The notes below the pieces were generated by a model. The model saw only the letters and a program-made list of their open reading frames with translations, had not been told where the DNA came from and searched no databases. Position numbers and translations under genes: made by a program. From Bacteroidota bacterium (GTDB taxonomy: Bacteria > Bacteroidota > Bacteroidia > Flavobacteriales > Flavobacteriaceae): DNA of 64,000 nt. The stretch lies in contig JAEYTL010000008.1 in assembly GCA_023434025.1 (NCBI GenBank), positions 271,434 to 335,433 on the forward strand. Direction: 5' to 3'. Position 1 is the stretch's first letter; each line of letters starts with the position of its first letter. Below are positions 27,623 to 35,391 of the stretch, one piece after another.

Positions 27623-27895
27623 ATGAACAAATCAGAATTAATCGATGCTATTGCTGCAGATGCAGGTATCACTAAAGCAGCTGCTAAATTAGCTTTAGAA
27701 TCATTTTTAGGAAACGTAGGTAAAACTTTGAAAAAAGGAGGAAGAGTTTCTTTAGTAGGTTTCGGATCATGGTCAGTATCAAAAAGAGCTGCAAGAGACG
27801 GTAGAAATCCACAAACTGGAAAAACGATCAAAATTGCAGCTAAGAATGTTGTTAAATTCAAAGCTGGTGCTGAATTAGAAGGTACTGTAAACTAG
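27623..27895 (+). CDS. HU family DNA-binding protein
   Basis: A 90-residue histone-like protein of exactly the usual HU length. MNKSELIDAIAADAGITKAA is the helical dimer part, GRVSLVGFGSWSVSKRAAR the saddle, and GRNPQTGKTIKI the DNA-intercalating arm with the key Pro. HU bends and compacts DNA. The ATG at 27623 is chosen over the in-frame ATG at 27593 because only it gives the canonical N-terminus. A strong promoter lies upstream and a strong terminator downstream, so it is a monocistronic, probably highly expressed gene. Confidence 0.95.
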   Translation: MNKSELIDAIAADAGITKAAAKLALESFLGNVGKTLKKGGRVSLVGFGSWSVSKRAARDGRNPQTGKTIKIAAKNVVKFKAGAELEGTVN

Positions 27896-27916
27896 TCTAA
27901 TTGATTTGATATAAAG

Positions 27917-27948
27917 AAAAGCCTTCCATTTCGGAAGGCTTTTTTTTA
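27917..27948 (+). terminator. Terminator of HU gene
   Basis: AAAAGCCTTCC-atttc-GGAAGGCTTTT followed by further T: a strong intrinsic terminator 22 bases after the stop. Confidence 0.92.
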
Positions 27949-27965
27949 TAGTTTTCGGCAAAATA

Positions 27966-27998
27966 TTTGGTTCATTGCAAATAAAATTGTTAAATTTA
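27966..27998 (+). promoter_or_regulatory. Promoter of the yqgE-like gene
   Basis: TTTG at 27966-27969, 21 bases, then TAAATTTA at 27991-27998 (one mismatch). It supports translation from the ATG at 28017. Confidence 0.5.
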
Positions 27999-28016
27999 AC
28001 AGAAAATTGCAGGGAT

Positions 28017-28577
28017 ATGATTTCAGAAAAATTAAAAAAGGGGCATTTACTCATTGCAGAGCCTTCGATTTTGGGTGATTTGTCCTTTAACAGATCTGTC
28101 ATTTTATTGGCTGATCACAATAGTGAAGGTTCCGTTGGGTTTATTCTTAACAAACCGCTTGAATATACCTTGATGGACTTGGTTCCGGAAATCGAATCGT
28201 CTTTTACCATTTATAACGGCGGTCCGGTTGAACAGGATAATTTATACTTTATTCACAGTATTCCGGATTTAATTCCCAACAGCATCGAAATTTCAAACGG
28301 TATTTATTGGGGGGGTGATTTTGATAAAACCCGGGATTTAATAAACAATGGCAAAATCAACAAAGATAATATCCGCTTTTTTTTAGGGTACACCGGTTGG
28401 GATGCCAACCAACTGGAAAACGAAATGCATGCCAATTCATGGATTTTAATTGAAAACAGTTATAAACAAAAAATCCTGAAAAAATCATCTGCTGATTTCT
28501 GGAAAGAGCAGATTATGGAGTTGGGTGGCGAATACCTGATCTGGTCAAATGCCCCTGAAAATCCGATGCTTAATTAG
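28017..28577 (+). CDS. YqgE/AlgH family protein
   Basis: A 186-residue protein of the YqgE/AlgH (DUF179) family. Its pattern is GHLLIAEPSILGDLSFNRSV, then GSVGFILNKPLEYTL, YNGGPVEQDNLYFIHS and FFLGYTGWDANQLENE. The biochemical role is not established; AlgH was first noted in alginate regulation. The ATG at 28017 is chosen since it follows the promoter; an earlier in-frame TTG lies inside the promoter. The stop overlaps that of the opposing aminotransferase gene by four bases. Confidence 0.9.
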   Translation: MISEKLKKGHLLIAEPSILGDLSFNRSVILLADHNSEGSVGFILNKPLEYTLMDLVPEIESSFTIYNGGPVEQDNLYFIHSIPDLIPNSIEISNGIYWGGDFDKTRDLINNGKINKDNIRFFLGYTGWDANQLENEMHANSWILIENSYKQKILKKSSADFWKEQIMELGGEYLIWSNAPENPMLN

Positions 28578-29410
28578 TTTAACCCGGCCAATTGATTAAT
28601 TTTTTCGAGTAAAATCCTTGACCAGTTTACCGCAAATTGTTTTTTACGGTATTGGGTTATAGGCTGAATTCCCTGTACAATATTAGACGTAAAAAGTTCA
28701 TCGGCCTTTTGCAGATCAAAAGGAGAAACAGGTTCTTCCGACACTTCTAATCCTTCTGTTTTTCTCGCAACAGCTAAAATTTGTTTACGCATGATTCCGT
28801 TCAGGCATCCCGCTGATAACGGTGGTGTAATTAAACGGTTACCGCTGACCATAAACAAGTTGCCGGTCAAGGTTTCAACCACACTTTTTTCTTCGTTAAG
28901 TAAGAGACAGTTCTGATAACCGTTTTCGTCAGCAAAAATACTGCCTAAGGTATTGATTAACCGGTTGGTTGATTTGATTGTGGAAAGCAATTGTTTGGTC
29001 ACACAAAAGTCTTTATACAATTCTACTTCATAAACACTTTCATTCAAAATGTAAGCTTTGTGCTCTAACGGTTTAACCGAAATCAAATAAGATACATTTC
29101 TATCGGCTGGCAGATACAATCCTCCGGCATTTCGAAAAACAGTAAAACGGACACGGCAAGAAGCAGAGCAGTTATTCTTTTCGGCCAAATCTAATACCTG
29201 CTGTTCCAGGTTTTCCAGTGTAAACCCCATAGGAATCTGCATCCGGATAATCCGCATAGAAGCCATTAAACGAAAATAATGATCTTCCATAAACAGCACT
29301 CTTCCGTCTGCAACCTTCAGTGTTTCAAATACCGCATCGCCATATAAAAAAGCCCTGTTATCCGTTAGAACAACCTCTTTGTCTGTCAAATTTCCGTTCA
29401 GATTAATCAT
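28574..29410 (-). CDS. Class IV aminotransferase (branched-chain / 4-amino-4-deoxychorismate lyase type)
   Basis: A 278-residue PLP enzyme of fold type IV. Seen are NRAFLYGDAVFETLK near the N-terminus and KSTNRLINTLGSIFADENGY in the middle. The latter contains the expected position of the PLP-binding Lys (IKST), followed by ETLTGNLFMV and a TPPLSAGCLNGIMRK loop. Such enzymes are branched-chain aminotransferases, D-amino-acid aminotransferases or PabC-type lyases; the size fits any of them. The ATG at 29410 (MINLNGNLTDKEVV) is chosen because extending upstream would run through a terminator hairpin directly in front of it. Confidence 0.85.
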   Translation of the reverse strand: MINLNGNLTDKEVVLTDNRAFLYGDAVFETLKVADGRVLFMEDHYFRLMASMRIIRMQIPMGFTLENLEQQVLDLAEKNNCSASCRVRFTVFRNAGGLYLPADRNVSYLISVKPLEHKAYILNESVYEVELYKDFCVTKQLLSTIKSTNRLINTLGSIFADENGYQNCLLLNEEKSVVETLTGNLFMVSGNRLITPPLSAGCLNGIMRKQILAVARKTEGLEVSEEPVSPFDLQKADELFTSNIVQGIQPITQYRKKQFAVNWSRILLEKINQLAGLN

Positions 29411-29435
29411 AAAAAAAGCCCTGATTTTACAGGGC
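29411..29435 (-). terminator. Terminator/attenuator directly before the aminotransferase start
   Basis: On the minus strand GCCCTGtaaaatCAGGGC is followed by TTTTTTT, and then at once by the ATG of the aminotransferase gene. It lies 24 bases after the stop of the START-like gene on the same strand. Confidence 0.75.
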
Positions 29436-29458
29436 AAATATACGTTTATTCCGGTGAA

Positions 29459-29851
29459 TTACACCGAACCGATAACATGTTTTAAATCAGCAATTTGGTT
29501 TTCCCAAAGTAATTTTGACTCGCTGACTTCGTCTTCATAAGCAAAATCTACTACTACTAACGAAACATCTTTAGTAATCTCATCTTCCATTATTTTAAGC
29601 TCAAAAAAATAATCGGTGTCTTTATCAGATTCATCCAACCATTTGAATTTTATCCGCTCATTTGTCTTTTTTGAAGCTAAACGGGCTTTTTCTTTAGTAT
29701 CATCCCAAATGAATGTAAAAAATTCACCCCTGGAGTTCACATTATCAGCAAACCATTCAGACAAACCGGATGGTGTTGAGATATACTGATAAAGTAATTG
29801 CGGAGAGGAGTTTAGCGGAAACTCTATTTCGTATCGTATTTTTGTATCCAT
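29459..29851 (-). CDS. START-like (AHSA1/SRPBCC) domain protein
   Basis: A 130-residue single-domain protein of the Bet v 1-like/START superfamily. RYEIEFPLNSSPQLLYQYIS and PSGLSEWFADNVN are typical of the AHSA1-like group; the C-terminal helix is LLWENQIADLKHVIGSV. It is a common flavobacterial housekeeping protein with a hydrophobic ligand pocket and unknown ligand. Cytoplasmic, no signal peptide. The next minus-strand gene is separated by a terminator. Confidence 0.85.
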   Translation of the reverse strand: MDTKIRYEIEFPLNSSPQLLYQYISTPSGLSEWFADNVNSRGEFFTFIWDDTKEKARLASKKTNERIKFKWLDESDKDTDYFFELKIMEDEITKDVSLVVVDFAYEDEVSESKLLWENQIADLKHVIGSV

Positions 29852-29934
29852 TCTTGTTATTTTTTGGGCAATATATTGAATATTACTTCAAAAAAAAAGC
29901 GTTTTTTAAAATAAAAATATTTTATCATTTTATA

Positions 29935-29965
29935 TTTGGAAGGTTTAGTATTATTCATATATTTG
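29935..29965 (+). promoter_or_regulatory. Promoter of tRNA-Met
   Basis: TTTG at 29935-29938, 19 bases, then TATATTTG at 29958-29965. Both boxes match the consensus perfectly. Predicted start near 29972, about 29 bases before the tRNA. Confidence 0.8.
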
Positions 29966-30000
29966 CACCCGCATTACCGAAGTGGTTATAAACTAAAATT

Positions 30001-30074
30001 GGCGAGGTAGCTCAGTTGGTTAGAGCGTTGGATTCATAACCCAAAGGTCACGGGTTCAACTCCCGTCTTCGCTA
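30001..30074 (+). tRNA. tRNA-Met (CAT)
   Basis: A 74-base cloverleaf without encoded CCA. Acceptor GGCGAGG pairs with CTTCGCT (two G-U pairs), discriminator A74. D stem is GCTC/GAGC. The anticodon loop TTCATAA has anticodon CAT. The T arm is ACGGG-TTCAACT-CCCGT. The anticodon stem TTGGA/CCCAA has an A-C mismatch at its loop end and lacks the three G-C pairs of initiator tRNA, so this is an elongator Met or a CAU tRNA-Ile; I favour Met. Own promoter at 29935 and terminator at 30078. It marks the left edge of the accessory island. Confidence 0.93.
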
Positions 30075-30077
30075 CTA

Positions 30078-30114
30078 AACAGGACAAATGAAATTTATTT
30101 TTGTTTGTCCTGTT
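30078..30114 (+). terminator. Terminator of tRNA-Met
   Basis: AACAGGACAAA (30078-30088) pairs with TTTGTCCTGTT ending at 30114; T-rich sequence follows. Confidence 0.7.
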
Positions 30115-30477
30115 CTTATTTTGGATTAATCCGTTGTTTATCTGAACGATATAGTTTGCGATTACGCTCATTTGGGCGGTTCGATAATTTTTCCCGTCAA
30201 ACATCAACCTTAATTTCCTTGGCACCAGGGTTTTATTATTGGCACAAACCAGACAGAAAAGCGTTTTTTCCGAGTTTCATAAAGCTTGTCAATAGCTTCA
30301 TGGTTCTGTTCCGGTGTTTTACCCTTTTTCATAACATCTTATTTTAGATGTTAATACAGCAAAAGACAGACTTAAAAAGTTGAACAACAAAGCTTAATTG
30401 AAATATAACTTTGACAAAATACACTTTTTATGCCGAACTTATATAAATTAGTGCTACATTTACCATAAAAAACGATT
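30115..30477. other. Gene-poor stretch between tRNA-Met and the AbiE-like genes
   Basis: About 360 bases without a convincing gene. On the minus strand a 40-codon frame (30210-30332, starting MKKGKTPEQNHEAIDKLYE) reads plausibly for its first 30 residues and then ends in a poor-looking tail, so it may be the remnant of a decayed gene. No similarity is recognised. No tRNA repeat or integrase remnant was seen. Confidence 0.4.
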
Positions 30478-31203
30478 TTGACAGAAACGTTAGAAAAACA
30501 TATCCGTCGTTATTTTAAGGAAAGTGTAAGGCTTTCCAAGCAGAAGCTTGTCGGGTCAATTAAAAAGGATTTTCCATCCTGGTCTGATAACACAATCAAT
30601 ATGTATCTGTCCAAACTAAAAAAAGAGGGAATTATCAATGCTCCTTCCAGAGGGATTTATGAGATGGATAGTCACATCCCTTTCCAGCCCAGTATTTCAA
30701 ATAGTTTAAAAAGACTATTTAATAAGGTAAAGCGTGAATTTCCTTATATCACTTTTTGTATTTGGGATACGGTTTGGCTGAATGATTTTATGCGTCACCA
30801 GCCATTTAAACATTATGTGGTTATAGAAGTAGAAAAAGATGCGTCTGAATCTGTATTTACTTTTCTGACAGAAAGCAATAAAAATATTTTCTTTAATCCT
30901 GATGAGGAACTATTTGACCGTTACATTCATCATCAGGATGAAGTACTTATTGTAAAGAATATGGTTTCAGAGTCTCCCTTGATAGAAAAAGATAAAATTA
31001 ATATCCCTGCATTGGAAAAGTTATTGGTGGATATGTTGATTGATACAGCTCTTTTTTCGGCACAGCAAAATGAAAGGGAGTTTATTATGCGGAGTGTAAT
31101 GCAGAACTATACTTTAAACCAATTAAAGATGCGTAGATATGCCGTCCGAAGAAACAGAGAAGAAGAAATAGAAAGACTGATAAATATAAGTTCGGCAAAA
31201 TAA
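30478..31203 (+). CDS. AbiEi-like antitoxin (DUF6577-type)
   Basis: A 241-residue protein starting with TTG. The N-terminus is a winged-helix-type DNA-binding segment (RLSKQKLVGSIKKDFPSWSD, then MYLSKLKKEGIINAPSRGIYEM). The rest fits the DUF6577/AbiEi-like group encoded next to AbiEii toxins. By analogy with AbiE it should repress its own operon and neutralise the toxin. It lies 26 bases before the nucleotidyltransferase gene. The TTG start is used because no in-frame ATG precedes the winged helix; MYLSKLKK would cut the domain. Confidence 0.75.
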   Translation: MTETLEKHIRRYFKESVRLSKQKLVGSIKKDFPSWSDNTINMYLSKLKKEGIINAPSRGIYEMDSHIPFQPSISNSLKRLFNKVKREFPYITFCIWDTVWLNDFMRHQPFKHYVVIEVEKDASESVFTFLTESNKNIFFNPDEELFDRYIHHQDEVLIVKNMVSESPLIEKDKINIPALEKLLVDMLIDTALFSAQQNEREFIMRSVMQNYTLNQLKMRRYAVRRNREEEIERLINISSAK

Positions 31204-31229
31204 TTTTATTTGTGCCAATAGTATAATTT

Positions 31230-32264
31230 ATGATAGACACAAAATCCTATACAATTGAATGGATTACTGACTTACGAAATAAGTTGGGAAAACGTATTGA
31301 TCCTAAGCTGATTGAAAAGGTAATATACGCTTTGACACTTTTAGAGCAACTGCAATTGAATAATCTGAACTTTGTATTTAAAGGTGGTACAGCCTTGCTT
31401 TTAGCAACGGAAACACCGAAGCGGTTTTCGATAGATATTGACATCATTACAGAAGAACCGGAAGGTAAAATCAAGAAGATTTTAGAGACGATTAGCCAGT
31501 TAGAAATGTTTATCCGTTGGGAAGATGACAACGACCGAAAGCATTCGCCTGATGCTCCAATCGGACATTTCAAGATGTTTTATAAAAGTGTCGTGGATGG
31601 TCACGAAGAACCGATATTATTGGATTTGCTATATACCCCCAATCCTTATCCTGAAACAAAAGAATATCCAATAAATCATAGTTGGTTAGCCACTTCGGGC
31701 AAGGATACGATAGTGATATTGCCAACGTTTGAGGCTATTTTGGGTGATAAGCTAACAGCTTTTGCACCGAAAACTACAGGTGTATTGTATTCAAAAAATC
31801 GTCCTGTCGAAATCATTAAACAGTTGTATGATATTGGTTTTTTATTTGACAAAATAACTGACCTCAACGTAGTAAAAGAAAGTTATTCGAGAGTAGTACA
31901 GGAAGAAATCGGCTATCGAAAATTAAATAGGGATGCTGATGAGGTGCTTAAAGACACTTGGCAGGCCTGTTACACATTGGCAGAAAGAGATACAAAATCT
32001 GACGAGTTCAAACACCTGCAATTGGGCATTAAAAATTTTACAAATTTCATTATCGACCGCTTTTCAATAGAAGAAGCTATAACAGCATCATCTAAAGTTG
32101 CCTATCTGACTTCATTGCTGAATAAAGGAAATCAGGAAATTGAACGGTTTAAAAATCCGCTGGAAATTAAAGATTGGCTGATTGAAAATCCAACCTACAA
32201 TAAATTAAACAAATTAAAAAAGACCAATCCGGAAGCGTTTTTCTATTGGTATAAGAGTATATAA
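31230..32264 (+). CDS. AbiEii-type nucleotidyltransferase toxin
   Basis: A 344-residue protein of the AbiEii/AbiGii nucleotidyltransferase family. The signature is FVFKGGTALLLATETPKRFS followed by IDIDIIT. GG-T and the D-x-D pair form the catalytic metal site. EAILGDKLTAFAPKTTG and RPVEIIKQLYDIGFLFD are also typical. Known relatives block translation, in some cases by adding nucleotides to tRNA 3' ends, and act as abortive-infection toxins. With the upstream gene it forms an AbiE-like type IV toxin-antitoxin unit. The catalytic residues are intact, so it is probably functional. hsdM follows ten bases later on the same strand. Confidence 0.88.
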   Translation: MIDTKSYTIEWITDLRNKLGKRIDPKLIEKVIYALTLLEQLQLNNLNFVFKGGTALLLATETPKRFSIDIDIITEEPEGKIKKILETISQLEMFIRWEDDNDRKHSPDAPIGHFKMFYKSVVDGHEEPILLDLLYTPNPYPETKEYPINHSWLATSGKDTIVILPTFEAILGDKLTAFAPKTTGVLYSKNRPVEIIKQLYDIGFLFDKITDLNVVKESYSRVVQEEIGYRKLNRDADEVLKDTWQACYTLAERDTKSDEFKHLQLGIKNFTNFIIDRFSIEEAITASSKVAYLTSLLNKGNQEIERFKNPLEIKDWLIENPTYNKLNKLKKTNPEAFFYWYKSI

Positions 32265-32273
32265 AATAAGATT

Positions 32274-33935
32274 ATGTTATCAAACGATTTAAAAAATAAA
32301 GTACAGTTACTATGGGATAGACTTTGGGGAGGAGGCTTATCAAATCCAATAACTGCAATTGAAAATATTTCTTATTTGCTTTTTATGAAGCGGTTGGAAA
32401 AATTTCATCCAACTGTAGACGAAAAATTAAAATGGAGTAATTATCACGATTTACAAGATGATGCTTTGAAGCAACGAGTAGAAGAAGTTTTTTTCTATAT
32501 ACAGAATGATTTAAGCAAAGAAGATGAACCCTTTGCTGTAGAGATGAAAAAAGCAAAATTTGGAATTTCTACCCCGTCATTGTTAGAGGATGTTGTTGGA
32601 ATAGTTGATGATATTTTTGAGCTTATAGAGAAAGAGGAAGAAAAAAAACAACATTTTCAAGACATACAAGGTGATGTTTATGAATACCTGCTAAAAGCAA
32701 CCAATGAAGCGGGGAAAAATGGACAATTTCGAACTCCAAGACATATCATTCAAATGATGGCGGAATTGGTTAAACCTAACATTATAGAACCCGACTCTAA
32801 AATTTGCGATGTAACTAGTGGTAGTTCTGGTTTTCTAGTAGGTGCATATCAATATATTCTCAAAGAGAATTCTTCCAATGTTGAAGATGACGAAGAGAAC
32901 AAACTTCCAATGGGCTTAGATGGAGATAATCTTTCCGAAAAACAAGAATCAAAGCTAAAGGAAAGCACTTTTTATGGGTTTGATATTGATGCGACTATGG
33001 TACGTATCGGTATGATGAATATGATGATGCACGGAATTGAGAAACCTCATATTTCTCATCTAAATACACTTTCAAATGAATATGAAGAATATTTTGAGAA
33101 GAAACACTTAGCCGAAATAAACATTGAGAATTTGATTGATGGAAAAATTAAAGCAGAATTAAAAATCACTAATTCTAAAAAGATACCAAAAGCTGACTAC
33201 ACGTTTTGGGGTAAAGAAGAATACAACTTTATCTTGGCAAATCCACCTTTTGCCGCCAAAGTGAATAGCAAGGTTATTAGTAAAAACTTGAATCGTGTTT
33301 ATGTAATTAAAGAAAATGCTAAAAAGGCTCAATCTCTGCAAACAGAATTACTCTTTTTAGAAAGAATCGTTTATATGCTCAAAAAGAACGGCAAAGCTGC
33401 TGTTATTGTTCCTGAAGGTGTGTTATTTAATTCTGGAAATGCTTACAAAACCACTAGAGAAATTCTTTTAAAAGATTGTGAGTTAGAGGCTGTAATATCA
33501 CTTCCAAGCGGTGTATTTAATCCATATACAGCTGTAAAGACCTCTATATTGTTATTTACCAAGAAAGAATTTAAGAGCAATAAGTTTAATACTAAAAAAG
33601 TTTGGTTTTATGGAATGGATTCTGATGGTTATACTTTAGACAATAGCAGAAAAAAAATACGTAATGAATTTCCGTTACCTGAAGTCATCAAGCAGTTTGA
33701 TCAGCGAGATAATAGAAATACTCTTCAAAAAGACAGGAAGCAAAAGCACTTTTACGTACCAATCAAGGAAATAGAAGAAAATGGATTGGAACTAAATTAT
33801 AATTTGTATAAGGAATATATTTTTGTGGAACAGGACTATGAACCCCCTCACAAATTAATTGACAAGTTATTAGAACTGGAGGAGGAAATAAATACTAATC
33901 TATTAACCTTGCAAAAGTCTTTCGATGAAAACTAA
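32274..33935 (+). CDS. hsdM: Type I restriction-modification DNA methyltransferase (HsdM-like)
   Basis: A 553-residue N6-adenine methyltransferase subunit. The N-terminal HsdM helical domain (KVQLLWDRLWGGGLSNPITA, ISYLLFMKRLEK) precedes the SAM-binding domain. Motif IV is NPPFAAK (~residue 323), the catalytic NPPF. Motif I reads DVTSGSSGFLVGAYQYI, a deviation from the common DPxxGTGGFL. GKAAVIVPEGVLFNSG and PSGVFNPYTAVKTSILLF are typical. It would methylate adenine in a bipartite target chosen by the S subunit. hsdS overlaps its end by 11 bases. No HsdR gene is present in the island. Confidence 0.93.
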   Translation: MLSNDLKNKVQLLWDRLWGGGLSNPITAIENISYLLFMKRLEKFHPTVDEKLKWSNYHDLQDDALKQRVEEVFFYIQNDLSKEDEPFAVEMKKAKFGISTPSLLEDVVGIVDDIFELIEKEEEKKQHFQDIQGDVYEYLLKATNEAGKNGQFRTPRHIIQMMAELVKPNIIEPDSKICDVTSGSSGFLVGAYQYILKENSSNVEDDEENKLPMGLDGDNLSEKQESKLKESTFYGFDIDATMVRIGMMNMMMHGIEKPHISHLNTLSNEYEEYFEKKHLAEINIENLIDGKIKAELKITNSKKIPKADYTFWGKEEYNFILANPPFAAKVNSKVISKNLNRVYVIKENAKKAQSLQTELLFLERIVYMLKKNGKAAVIVPEGVLFNSGNAYKTTREILLKDCELEAVISLPSGVFNPYTAVKTSILLFTKKEFKSNKFNTKKVWFYGMDSDGYTLDNSRKKIRNEFPLPEVIKQFDQRDNRNTLQKDRKQKHFYVPIKEIEENGLELNYNLYKEYIFVEQDYEPPHKLIDKLLELEEEINTNLLTLQKSFDEN

Positions 33936-35391
33936 GCTCAAAGATGTATTGACTGATATCATCTCTGGGGAATGGGGTGATGAAGTTATTGAAGGTAAAG
34001 GTGTGCCAATTATTAGAACTACCAATTTTACTAAGGACGGCAGAATTGATTATTCTAATATAGAATATCGATTAATTACTAAAAAAATTACGCAAAAAAA
34101 TGGTGGGGTAGTCAAAAGGATTGATGAAGAAAAGATAGAGAAGAAAAAGTTACTTGATGAAGATATAATTATTGAAAAATCCGGAGGTGGAATTGGATCC
34201 CCTGTTGGAAGAGTAGTTTATTTTATTTCACCAGATAGTAAGACTTATTTATGTAATAATTTCACTCAAGTACTACGAGTAAATAAGTCAAAAGCTCTTC
34301 CTAAATATGTGCTTTACTTTCTAAAATATTTATATAATAAAGGTACCGTTTTAAAATATCAGAACCAAACTACTGGATTGTTTAACCTTAAACTTGATCG
34401 TTATCTAGAAGAGGAGATTTTTATTCCAGATTTAGATATTCAACACTTAATAGTTACTCAGCTGGATACAATTCAGAAACTCATTGACAATCGGTCAAAT
34501 AGTATTGGAATACTAGATGAATTAATTAAGTCAATTTATATTAAAACATTTGGAAATCCTATTGAAAATCCAATGGATTGGGGGAAGAAGAAATTATCCG
34601 ATTTAGGTGATTGGAAATCGGGTGGCACTCCTGATACAAGCATAGAAGAATACTATAGAGGGAATACCTCTTGGTATACTTCTGGGGAGCTAGGAGATAT
34701 TTACATATCAGAAAGCAAGAAGAAAATTTCAGATCTTGGGATTAAAAACTCAAATGCCAAAAAGATCCTTTCAAACAGTTTATTAATAGGAATGTATGAT
34801 ACAGCTGCATTTAAATTAAGTATAGTAAAAGAGGAATCTTCTTGTAATCAAGCGATAATATACTCAAAGTTACATGAAGATTATTACACTCTATTTGTCT
34901 ATTATACTTTATTCTTGTCCAAAAAGTACTATTTGTCGAAGCGAAAGGGAGCTAGACAAAAGAATTTAAATGCGACGTTTATCAAAAATATTGAAATTAT
35001 TTATCCGGCTAACAAAAAGGGAAAAGAGTTGATTAAAGATTTCTATAACTGGTTTTCTATTTGGATTGAACAAAAAAATAAATTAGAAATTTCTATTGAC
35101 ATTTTAACAAAATTGTTTGAAGCTCAATTACAGAACACATTTAAAGATAAAGCTGAAATAGACGAAGAGCCTATTTTTAGAGAATTAATGAAGAGGTTTA
35201 CAATTGCAGAACTTAAAGGTAACAAACAGAGATTAAGGTATTTACTAAATCTATTTAATGAAAATAAGTTTGATAATACTGATGACTATGGTTATGCGAA
35301 AGGAATATTATTCGAATTAATTAATATTAAGGAAATAGAACAGAAAATTATTGATGATAAAATTGGCTTAGTTGTAAATGAAACTAATTAA
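33925..35391 (+). CDS. hsdS: Type I restriction specificity subunit (HsdS)
   Basis: A 488-residue protein with two target-recognition domains (about 1-175 and 205-375), each followed by a conserved helix (LIDNRSNSIGILDELIKSIY, and LEISIDILTKLFEAQL). The second domain opens with the usual KKLSDLGDWKSGGTPDT. The pair should recognise a bipartite DNA site. A C-terminal extension of ~90 residues (DEEPIFRELMKRFTIAELKG onward) goes beyond a standard HsdS and may contact the ATPase encoded next. It overlaps hsdM by 11 bases and the ATPase gene by 14 bases, so the three are translated together. Confidence 0.9.
   Translation: MKTKLKDVLTDIISGEWGDEVIEGKGVPIIRTTNFTKDGRIDYSNIEYRLITKKITQKNGGVVKRIDEEKIEKKKLLDEDIIIEKSGGGIGSPVGRVVYFISPDSKTYLCNNFTQVLRVNKSKALPKYVLYFLKYLYNKGTVLKYQNQTTGLFNLKLDRYLEEEIFIPDLDIQHLIVTQLDTIQKLIDNRSNSIGILDELIKSIYIKTFGNPIENPMDWGKKKLSDLGDWKSGGTPDTSIEEYYRGNTSWYTSGELGDIYISESKKKISDLGIKNSNAKKILSNSLLIGMYDTAAFKLSIVKEESSCNQAIIYSKLHEDYYTLFVYYTLFLSKKYYLSKRKGARQKNLNATFIKNIEIIYPANKKGKELIKDFYNWFSIWIEQKNKLEISIDILTKLFEAQLQNTFKDKAEIDEEPIFRELMKRFTIAELKGNKQRLRYLLNLFNENKFDNTDDYGYAKGILFELINIKEIEQKIIDDKIGLVVNETN

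Noticed and set aside
27975..28016. Upstream TTG start of the yqgE-like gene
   Set aside because: It lies between the promoter boxes; the ATG at 28017 gives the family N-terminus.
30034..30225. A 63-codon minus-strand frame overlapping the tRNA, ending AKTGVEPVTFGL
   Set aside because: The C-terminal part is the antisense of tRNA-Met; this peptide is a well-known false gene product of tRNA regions.
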